Assembly (NCBI GenBank): GCA_036399715.1 | Contig: DASWMO010000093.1 | Coordinates: 1-11,270, forward strand | From: DASVSE01 sp036399715 | GTDB taxonomy: Bacteria; Bacteroidota; Rhodothermia; Rhodothermales; Rubricoccaceae | DNA length: 11,270 nt | Reading direction: 5' to 3' | In this document: positions 1 through 6,223 of the stretch, piece after piece | How the letters are laid out: every line of letters starts with the position of its first letter | How positions within the stretch are numbered: the first letter of the stretch is position 1 | The notes under the pieces: model-generated | What the model was told of the DNA's origin: nothing | The model's input: the letters and a program-made list of their open reading frames with translations, nothing else | Databases searched by the model: none | Translations under genes and position numbers: made by a program

Positions 1-3000
1 GCCGGTCCTCGCGACCGTGATGTCGCTCGGCATCCTCATCGCGGGCGCGGTCGGGTTCCAGCGCCTCGGCGTGCGCGAGTACCCGGTGACCGAGACGCCC
101 GTGATCTCGGTCCAGACGAGCCTGCGCGGCGCCAACGCCGAGGTCGTCCAGAACCAGGTCACCGAGCCCATCGAGGAGTCCGTCAACGGCATCGCGGGCG
201 TCCGCTCCGTCACGAGCCAGAGCGCGACGGGCTCGAGCCGCATCTCGGTCGAGTTCGAGATCGGGTCCGACCTCGACGCCGTCGCCGCTGAGGTCCGCGA
301 CCGCGTCTCGCGCGCCCGCGGGCGCTTGCCGGACGAGGCCGACGAGCCCATCGTCTCCAAGTCCAACGCCGACGCGCAGCCGGTCGTCTTCCTCACCGTG
401 TCGAGCCCGAGCCGCAGCCTGCTCGACCTCACGGAGACGGCGCAGACGTTCTTCGTCGAGCGCCTGCAGACGATCCCCGGCGTGGCGAGCGTGAGCATCT
501 GGGGCGAGAAGCGCTACGCGATGCGCCTCTACCTGGACCCGACGCGGCTGGCCGCGTTCAACCTGACACCTGCCGATGTCCGTGCGGCCGTCGGGGCGCA
601 GAACGTCGAGTTGCCGGGCGGACAGATCGAGGGCTCGCAGACGACGCTATCGGTTCGCCCGATGATGCGCCTGCAGACGCCCGAGGACTTCGAGAACCTC
701 GTCCTCGCGAGCGAGGGCCCGACACTCGTGCGCCTCCGTGACGTTGGCCGCGTCGCCCTCGCGGCCCAGAACGAGCGCCAGATCCTCAAGCGCAACGGCG
801 TCCCGATGGTCGGCGTCGTGCTGCAGCCGCTCCCGGGCGCCAACTATGTCGACATGGTCGACGAGTTCTACGTCCGCCTGGAGCAGATCCGCCGCGACCT
901 GCCCGAGGACGTTCAGACCGAGATCGGGTTCGACAACACGATCCAGATCCGGGCGTCGATCCTCGAAGTCGAGGAGACGATCGCGATCGCGATCGGGCTC
1001 GTCGTGCTCATCCTGTTCCTCTTTCTGCGCGACTGGCGCAGCACGCTCGTCCCGGTCCTCGTCATCCCGGTCTCGCTCGTCGGCGCGTTCGCCATCATGG
1101 CGCTGGCGGGCTTCTCGATTAACGTGTTGACGCTGCTCGCGCTCGTGCTCGCGATCGGCATCGTCGTCGACGACGCGATCGTGGTGCTGGAGAACATCTA
1201 CACCAAGATCGAGGGCGGCATGGAGCCGACCGAGGCGGCGATCGAGGGGACGCGGGAGATCTTCGTCGCCGTCATCGCGACGACGGCCGCGCTCGTCGTC
1301 GTCTTCCTGCCGATCATCTTCCAGGGCGGCGTCGTCGGGGCGCTCTTCCGCGAGTTCGGGGCGACGCTCGCCGGCGCGATCCTCATCTCGGCCTTCGCCG
1401 CGCTCACCCTCACGCCGATGCTCTCGGCGCGTCTGCTCAAGCGCGGCAGCGAACACCCGTGGCTCTACCGCAAGACGGAGCCGTTCTTCGAGCGCCTGAA
1501 CGCGGGCTACCGCGGGCTGCTCGCGGGCTTCCTGCGCGTGCGGTGGATGGCGTTCGTGCTCATGGCCGTCTGCGGCGGCCTCGTCTATTTCCTCCTCGGG
1601 CAGCTCGAGACGGAGCTGGCCCCGGCCGAGGACCGCTCCCAGTTCAACGTCGCCGCGCAGCTGCCGCAGGGCACCAGCTACCCAGCGACGGTCGCGTACA
1701 TGGACCGCCTCGCAGCCGTCGTGCAGCAGGAGGTGCCGCAGGCGACCGGCCTCACGACGAACGTCGGCGGCGGCGGAGGGGGCGGCGGGACCAACTCGGG
1801 CCGCATCACGGTCACGCTGAACCCGGCCGACGAGCGCGAGGAGAGCCAGGCCGAGATCGTGCAGCGCCTCGGCAAGGCCATCGCGCGCGTGCCCGGCGCG
1901 AGCGTCAACATCCAGGAGCCGCCGACGATCGCGACAGCGTCCAGCCGCGGACTGCCCGTGCAGTACGTCATCCAGGCGCCGACGCTGGCCGCGCTCCAGG
2001 AGGTGCTGCCCAAGTTTGTCGAGGCCGCCCAGGCGACGGGCCAGTTCGCGTTCGTCCGCGCCAACCTCGAGTTCACCAACCCCGAGTTGCAGGTCGAAGT
2101 AGACCGCGACCGCGCGCAGAGCCTCGGCATCGACGCGCTCGACGTCGCGACGACGCTCCAGGTCGCGCTCTCGGAGCAGCGGCTGGGCTACTTCGTCCGC
2201 GGCGGACAGCAGTACGAGGTCATCGCGCAACTCGAAGCCGACCGCCGCGCGACGCCATCGGGCCTGCGCGGCCTCTATGTCCGCTCGCGCGAGGGCGCCC
2301 CGATCCTGCTGGACAACCTCGTGACGACCCGCGAGAGCGCGGCCCCGCCGCAGCTCAGCCGCTACAACCGCTTCGAGGCGGCGACGGTCAACGCACAGCC
2401 CGCGCCCGGCGTGACGCTCGGCGCGGCCCTCGACGCGATGGACACCGTCGCCGACGAGGTGCTGCCGGACGGCTTCTCGCGGGCTGTAACGGGCCAGAGC
2501 CGCGACTTCCGCGAGTCCTCGGGCTCGCTCTACACCGTCTTCGGGCTCGCGCTCGTGCTGATCTACCTCGTCCTCGCGGCACAGTTCGAGAGCTTTCGCG
2601 ACCCGCTCATCATCCTGCTTACGGTCCCGCTCGCGCTCGTCGGCGCGCTCGGCCTGCTGTGGGTGACCGGCGCGACGATGAACGTGTTCTCGCAGATCGG
2701 CATCGTGATGCTCGTCGGGCTGGTGACCAAGAACGGCATCCTCATCGTCGAGTTTGCGCGGCAGCGGCAGGAGGCCGGGGCGACGCCGCTCGATGCGGCC
2801 CTCGACGGGGCTGCGGCGCGCTTCCGCCCGATCCTGATGACGACGCTCGCGACGATCCTCGGCACGCTCCCGATCGCGCTCGCGCTCGGCGCCGGGGCCG
2901 AGAGCCGCGTCCCGATGGGCCTCGCCGTCGTCGGCGGGCTGACGGTCGGGACGCTGCTGACGCTGTTCGTCATCCCGGCCGTGTACACGTATCTCGCGGG

Positions 3001-3124
3001 CGCGCACCGGCCGAACGACCCCGTCTCGCTCTCGGGCGACGGCGCGGCCGACCCCGCGTCCCCGGTCCCGGCGGTCGTGCCGGGGGACCTTTCGACGTCC
3101 GGCGCGGCGCAGGCGAATGTCTAG
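1..3124 (+). CDS. RND (HAE-1/AcrB-type) multidrug efflux pump, 5' partial
   Basis: This is an inner-membrane proton-driven exporter subunit of a tripartite efflux system. The frame is open from base 2 (PVLATVMSLG...), which matches the first transmembrane helix of AcrB/MexF-like pumps. Only about 10-15 N-terminal residues therefore lie upstream, and the internal GTG/ATG at 17/20 are not the start. Numbering GTG-17 as residue 1, the order is: porter half 1 (about 25-315), helices TM2-6 (about 320-467), TM7 (about 510-528), porter half 2 (about 535-830) and TM8-12 (about 838-990). Proton-relay residues are present: D385/D386 in GIVVDDAIVVLEN, K905 in GLVTKNG, and R935/T942 in the FRPILMTT helix, matching AcrB D407/D408, K940, R971 and T978. 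Oddities are an all-glycine stretch at 584-591 where AcrB has its switch loop, and a Pro/Ala/Gly-rich tail of about 40 residues. Substrate cannot be read from sequence. The family call is firm. Confidence 0.96.
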   Translation, partial: PVLATVMSLGILIAGAVGFQRLGVREYPVTETPVISVQTSLRGANAEVVQNQVTEPIEESVNGIAGVRSVTSQSATGSSRISVEFEIGSDLDAVAAEVRDRVSRARGRLPDEADEPIVSKSNADAQPVVFLTVSSPSRSLLDLTETAQTFFVERLQTIPGVASVSIWGEKRYAMRLYLDPTRLAAFNLTPADVRAAVGAQNVELPGGQIEGSQTTLSVRPMMRLQTPEDFENLVLASEGPTLVRLRDVGRVALAAQNERQILKRNGVPMVGVVLQPLPGANYVDMVDEFYVRLEQIRRDLPEDVQTEIGFDNTIQIRASILEVEETIAIAIGLVVLILFLFLRDWRSTLVPVLVIPVSLVGAFAIMALAGFSINVLTLLALVLAIGIVVDDAIVVLENIYTKIEGGMEPTEAAIEGTREIFVAVIATTAALVVVFLPIIFQGGVVGALFREFGATLAGAILISAFAALTLTPMLSARLLKRGSEHPWLYRKTEPFFERLNAGYRGLLAGFLRVRWMAFVLMAVCGGLVYFLLGQLETELAPAEDRSQFNVAAQLPQGTSYPATVAYMDRLAAVVQQEVPQATGLTTNVGGGGGGGGTNSGRITVTLNPADEREESQAEIVQRLGKAIARVPGASVNIQEPPTIATASSRGLPVQYVIQAPTLAALQEVLPKFVEAAQATGQFAFVRANLEFTNPELQVEVDRDRAQSLGIDALDVATTLQVALSEQRLGYFVRGGQQYEVIAQLEADRRATPSGLRGLYVRSREGAPILLDNLVTTRESAAPPQLSRYNRFEAATVNAQPAPGVTLGAALDAMDTVADEVLPDGFSRAVTGQSRDFRESSGSLYTVFGLALVLIYLVLAAQFESFRDPLIILLTVPLALVGALGLLWVTGATMNVFSQIGIVMLVGLVTKNGILIVEFARQRQEAGATPLDAALDGAAARFRPILMTTLATILGTLPIALALGAGAESRVPMGLAVVGGLTVGTLLTLFVIPAVYTYLAGAHRPNDPVSLSGDGAADPASPVPAVVPGDLSTSGAAQANV

Positions 3125-4619
3125 ACGGATCTCGGCCCTCTTCCTGTTCACCGCCCTCGCCGTTCCCGCTGCCGCCCAGTCGGTCCGGCCGGACTCGCTG
3201 CCGCCGCTCCCGCCGACGATTCGCCTCTACGGCGAGAACCTGCCGACGGGCGCGGACCTGCCCGCGCTCGACGCGCCCGGGGCGATTGCAATCACGCTCG
3301 CCGAGGCCGTCGCGCTCGCGCTCGAGCGTAACCCCGGGCAGCGCGTCTCGGCCCTCGAAGCCGTCCGCGCCCGGACCGACGTGACGCGCGGCAACGCCGG
3401 CTACGGCGTCGGGCTCGACGCGACGGCCTCGGCCGGCGGGCAGCGCAGCGACACGTTCGGTGGCGGGGGCTCTGGCGGCGGGACCGACAGCACCGGAACG
3501 GGTGGCGGAAATACGGGAGGCTCGGGCGGCTCGCGCGCGACGACGACCGCCTCGGCCGGACTCGCACTCTCGACGGTCCTGATCGACGGCGGCGGGCGGG
3601 CCGCCGCTCTGCGGCGCCTCCAGCTCCAGGCCCGCCAGGCCGCCTTCTCGGCCGACGCCGACGCCGAGGCGCTCGTCCTGGCGACGGCCTCGGCCTACCT
3701 CGACGTCGCCCGGCAGGCGGGTCTGGTGGATGCCCTCGCAGAGGCGGTCGACGTGAGCACGGACCGCCTGCGGATCTCGGCCGCCGAGGTGCGCATCGGG
3801 ACGGCGGCCGAGGTCGACGCGGCGATTGCCCTGACAGACCTCAACGCGGACCGCTCGGCCCTGCTGCGCGGGCGCATCGCGCTCGCTGCGGCGCGGGCGA
3901 CGCTCGGCGGCCTGCTCGCGCTTCCGGACCCCGACGCGGTCACGGCTGCGGACCCGCTCGCGCTCGACCCCGCGCCGGACCTGCCCCGCCTCGAAGCGGC
4001 CGCCGTCGCCGGCAACCGGCGCGTCCGTCAGTCGGTCGTCGCCCAGGACGTGGCCGAGGCGATCACGGAGGAGGTGCGGGCGCGCTACCGGCCCCAGGTC
4101 GGCGCCTCCGTCGGGGCGAGCCTTGCCGCGACCGACACGGGCTTTCTGCCACCGTCGTTCAACCCTGCGGTCGGCCCGGCGGTCCGCTACGGGTTCACGT
4201 TCTCGGTCCCGATCCTCGACCGCGGCGAGCGGCGCCGCGAGCTGGATGTGGCCGCGATCCGCGTGCTCCAGGCCGAGGCGGCGACGGCCGACGCCGAGGC
4301 GGGCGTCCGGTCCGACGCCGCCCGCTTCGCCGCGTCGGCGCGGGGCTTCCGGGCGCTGGCGGCGCTCGAAACGCAGAACGAGCGCGTCGCGCGGCAGAAC
4401 GTGCGCGTGGCGCTGGCCCAGCTCCAGCTCGGGCTCATCACGCCGATCGACCTGCGCCTCGTCCAGCTCTCGCTCGTCGACGTGCGGACGCGCCTCGTCG
4501 AGGCGGTCTTCCAGACGCGCAGTGCCGAGGCGAGCCTGCGCGCGCTCGCCGGCGTGCTGCTGCCGCCCGAGGCGGCTGTCGCCGAGACGCCCTTGGGCGA
4601 GACGGCGCTCGCCGACTAG
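3117..4619 (+). CDS. TolC-family outer membrane efflux channel
   Basis: This 500-residue protein is the outer-membrane exit duct that should pair with the upstream RND pump. Residues 1-20 form a signal peptide (MSRRISALFLF...AAA|Q). Two OEP repeats follow, at about 57-267 and about 288-480, each with long Ala/Leu/Arg helices. The paired barrel-entry motifs are visible: LSTVLIDGGGRAAALRR (about 151-167) and FSVPILDRGERRRELDVA (about 362-379), the usual 'fdgG.r' signature. Between strands 1 and 2 sits a Gly/Ser/Thr-rich stretch (115-139, 15 of 25 residues Gly), placed like the first surface loop of TolC. The ATG overlaps the pump's last codons by 8 bp, so co-transcription and probably coupled translation are likely. 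No strong ribosome site is visible (weak AGGCGA just before the ATG). No lipobox cysteine is seen, so it is unlikely to be an OprM-type lipoprotein. Confidence 0.93.
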   Translation: MSRRISALFLFTALAVPAAAQSVRPDSLPPLPPTIRLYGENLPTGADLPALDAPGAIAITLAEAVALALERNPGQRVSALEAVRARTDVTRGNAGYGVGLDATASAGGQRSDTFGGGGSGGGTDSTGTGGGNTGGSGGSRATTTASAGLALSTVLIDGGGRAAALRRLQLQARQAAFSADADAEALVLATASAYLDVARQAGLVDALAEAVDVSTDRLRISAAEVRIGTAAEVDAAIALTDLNADRSALLRGRIALAAARATLGGLLALPDPDAVTAADPLALDPAPDLPRLEAAAVAGNRRVRQSVVAQDVAEAITEEVRARYRPQVGASVGASLAATDTGFLPPSFNPAVGPAVRYGFTFSVPILDRGERRRELDVAAIRVLQAEAATADAEAGVRSDAARFAASARGFRALAALETQNERVARQNVRVALAQLQLGLITPIDLRLVQLSLVDVRTRLVEAVFQTRSAEASLRALAGVLLPPEAAVAETPLGETALAD

Positions 4620-4625
4620 CGCACG

Positions 4626-5381
4626 TCAGAGCCCGCCGAGCAGACGCGCGACGTGGCCGCGGGCGCGCTCAGCGAGCGCCTCGGGCGTCTCGCCCGGCTC
4701 GGGTCGGAGCGGGGCCCCGATTCCGACGCGCACGCGGCCCGGCCGGGCCGTCCGCTCGCGCTCGTTGGAGAGCCGGTGCGACCCGCCGATGGCGACGGGC
4801 ACGACGGGCACGCCGGCGCGGGCGGCGAGGCGGAAGGCGCCCGCGAAGAACGGCCCCGGCGGACCGGCGTAGCGCCGCGTCCCTTCGGGGAAGAACAGGA
4901 CGGACTCGCCGAGGGCGAGCCGTGCCTCGGCCTCGGCGAGCGCGGCCTCGCCGCCGCCCGGCTGCGAGCGGTCCAGAAAGACGCAAACCGACGCCTTTAG
5001 GACGGACCCGATGAGCGGCAGCCGCGCCAGCGCGACGCGCGCGACGAACAGGAAGGGCTCCCGGATGGCGAGGACCAGGACCGGGATGTCCGCCATCGCC
5101 TGGTGGTTGGCGACGTACACGACCGGCCCGGTGGGGGTGGCCTCGGCGCCGGGCTCCAGAACCGTCTCGACGCGGATGCCGGCGAGCGAGAGCGCCGTCC
5201 AGGACCACGGCCGCGCCCACCGCTGCAGCGTCCGGGCGGTCCGGTGGAGCTTCAGGTCCAGCATCCCCGGGACCCAGAGCACGAGCAGCACGAGCGCGTT
5301 GGCGACGAGCACCCACGCGAACCAGAGGCGGGCGGCGAGCGGCGGGGCCGGGGCGGGCGGCGAGACGGCGGTCGGGGTCAT
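4626..5381 (-). CDS. plsC: 1-acyl-sn-glycerol-3-phosphate acyltransferase (PlsC family)
   Basis: This 251-residue membrane acyltransferase would transfer an acyl chain to lysophosphatidic acid to make phosphatidic acid, the second acylation of phospholipid synthesis. One N-terminal transmembrane helix spans about 18-40. All four family blocks are present: block I NHQAMAD (catalytic H93 and D98, the HX4D pair), block II FLDRS (135-139), block III FFPEGTR (163-169) and block IV VPVVPVAI (191-198). Length is typical. I chose ATG at 5381. A TTG three codons earlier (5390) is in frame, but the GGAG just before the ATG reads better as a ribosome site, although the 3-base spacing is short. The gene converges with the TolC-like gene across a 6-base gap and is divergent from ndk. 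Related lysophospholipid or ornithine-lipid acyltransferases share these blocks, so the exact acceptor is inferred. Confidence 0.92.
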   Translation of the reverse strand: MTPTAVSPPAPAPPLAARLWFAWVLVANALVLLVLWVPGMLDLKLHRTARTLQRWARPWSWTALSLAGIRVETVLEPGAEATPTGPVVYVANHQAMADIPVLVLAIREPFLFVARVALARLPLIGSVLKASVCVFLDRSQPGGGEAALAEAEARLALGESVLFFPEGTRRYAGPPGPFFAGAFRLAARAGVPVVPVAIGGSHRLSNERERTARPGRVRVGIGAPLRPEPGETPEALAERARGHVARLLGGL

Positions 5382-5485
5382 GGGCTCCAAACTAGCCGCG
5401 CCTCCGGGACGCGATTTGGCGACGCCTTCGCGGTCTCACGCGCCGCGGGCGGGGATGTTGACGCCCTCACCCCACCCCCGACCCC

Positions 5486-5926
5486 ATGGAGCGCACGCTC
5501 GCCATCATCAAGCCCGACGCCGTCGCAGCCGGCCACGCCGGCAAGATCATCGACCGCATCATCGCTGAGGGCTTCGCCGTCCGCGCGATGAAGCTCGTCC
5601 AGCTCACGCAGACGGAGGCCGAGGGCTTCTACGCCGTCCACGCCGAGCGGCCGTTCTTCGGCGAGCTCACCGAGTTCATGGCGTCCGGCCCGTGCGTGCC
5701 GCTCGTGCTAGAGCGCGAGGACGCCGTCGCACACTGGCGGACGACCATCGGCGCGACGAACCCCGCGCAGGCCGACGCGGGCACGATCCGCCAGCTCTTC
5801 GCGACGTCGGTCGGCGAGAACGCCGTCCACGGGTCGGACTCGGCGGAGAACGGCGTCAAGGAGGGCCGTTACTTCTTCTCCGAGGCGGAGATCGTCTCCA
5901 ACGGCGCCGCGGTCATCGACGCCTGA
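5486..5926 (+). CDS. ndk: Nucleoside diphosphate kinase
   Basis: This 146-residue cytosolic enzyme moves the gamma-phosphate from ATP to nucleoside diphosphates through a phosphohistidine intermediate, supplying NTPs and dNTPs. The conserved active site is complete: K9 (IIKPD), Y49, F57, R85, T91, R102, N112 and the phosphorylated H115 in the NAVHGSDS signature. Each residue is offset by two from the usual bacterial numbering (K11...H117). Length is normal for the short bacterial form. ATG at 5486 is preceded by a C-rich leader with no Shine-Dalgarno and is fixed by the canonical MERTLAIIKPDAV start. It stands alone, divergent from plsC and followed 24 bases later by a strong hairpin, so it is probably monocistronic. 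Confidence 0.98.
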   Translation: MERTLAIIKPDAVAAGHAGKIIDRIIAEGFAVRAMKLVQLTQTEAEGFYAVHAERPFFGELTEFMASGPCVPLVLEREDAVAHWRTTIGATNPAQADAGTIRQLFATSVGENAVHGSDSAENGVKEGRYFFSEAEIVSNGAAVIDA

Positions 5927-5950
5927 CGCGAGACCGGTTTCGCCTGGCTG

Positions 5951-5982
5951 CCGGCCGGGGCTTCGCGAGAGGCCCCGGCCGG
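5951..5982 (+). terminator. Hairpin terminator after ndk
   Basis: A perfect 11-bp GC stem (5951-5961 with 5972-5982) encloses a 10-base loop and is followed by a short T run (ttt at 5988-5990). It sits 24 bases past the ndk stop. The T tract is weak, so strength as an intrinsic terminator is inferred. Confidence 0.7.
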
Positions 5983-6000
5983 TCGCGTTTCAGGCGGGTA

Positions 6001-6135
6001 GTGCTCAGTCGCCGGAGATGTGGCGGGCGGCGAGGTAGCTGGCGGCGGCCTGACTAGGGCCAAGAACGCTTCCGACACGACCTCTAGAACCCCTCACGCG
6101 GAGACCCGGTGGCCCGTCCCGGGTGGGCTGAGCAC
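6001..6135. repeat. 8-bp inverted repeat spaced by 119 bp
   Basis: GTGCTCAG at 6001-6008 is matched by its reverse complement CTGAGCAC at 6128-6135. The pair brackets the non-coding stretch between ndk and the next gene, including the possible gene remnant. Beyond 8 bp the arms do not match. No transposase is nearby, and chance cannot be excluded. Confidence 0.3.
6005..6055 (-). pseudogene. Possible 3' remnant of a lost minus-strand gene
   Basis: Read on the minus strand, this stretch ends in TGA (6007-6005). It holds 14 successive codons ending in C (AAASYLAARHISGD), the codon habit of real genes here. Upstream of about 6055 the frame stays open for a while, but the codon bias collapses (gtc gga agc gtt ctt ggc cct agt cag) and no start or domain is visible. 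I do not recognise the family. It may be the tail of a gene whose body was deleted, or chance in GC-rich DNA. Confidence 0.25.
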
Positions 6136-6160
6136 AAAAGGTTCACATATCTCCACGGCC
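6131..6160 (+). promoter_or_regulatory. Candidate promoter region of the first secreted-protein gene
   Basis: An A/T-rich island (agcacaaaaggttcacatat) stands out in otherwise very GC-rich DNA about 65-90 bases upstream of the ATG at 6224. A second candidate is CTATTCT near 6190-6196. Neither has a convincing partner -35/-33 element, so this is a location guess rather than a defined promoter. Confidence 0.25.
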
Positions 6161-6223
6161 GCGCCGTCGTGCCCTAGGGGCGCGCACGGGCTATTCTGCC
6201 TGCCAACCCATCCCCTGACGCAC

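Noticed and set aside
1766..1789. Glycine-codon tract as a microsatellite or G-quadruplex element
   Set aside because: Codons are mixed and G runs are mostly two long, so neither a pure repeat nor a canonical quadruplex is supported. The protein-level effect is the better explanation.
647..3151. 834-codon open frame on the minus strand under the RND pump gene
   Set aside because: Its product is almost all Arg, Asp, Glu, Ala and Gly with no domain, as expected opposite a high-GC gene. The plus-strand pump has clear conserved motifs throughout.
1459..3384. 641-codon plus-strand frame within the pump and channel genes
   Set aside because: Arg/Ala/Pro/Gly-rich out-of-frame translation without family features; both overlapping genes are certain.
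5869..6078. 69-codon minus-strand frame across the ndk terminator
   Set aside because: It reads through the hairpin and the ndk 3' end. The Pro/Ala/Thr-rich product has no supporting feature.
6020..6223. Upstream extension of the first secreted-protein frame
   Set aside because: Starting here would bury the signal peptide 68 residues in. The added residues look random and overlap the intergenic repeat.
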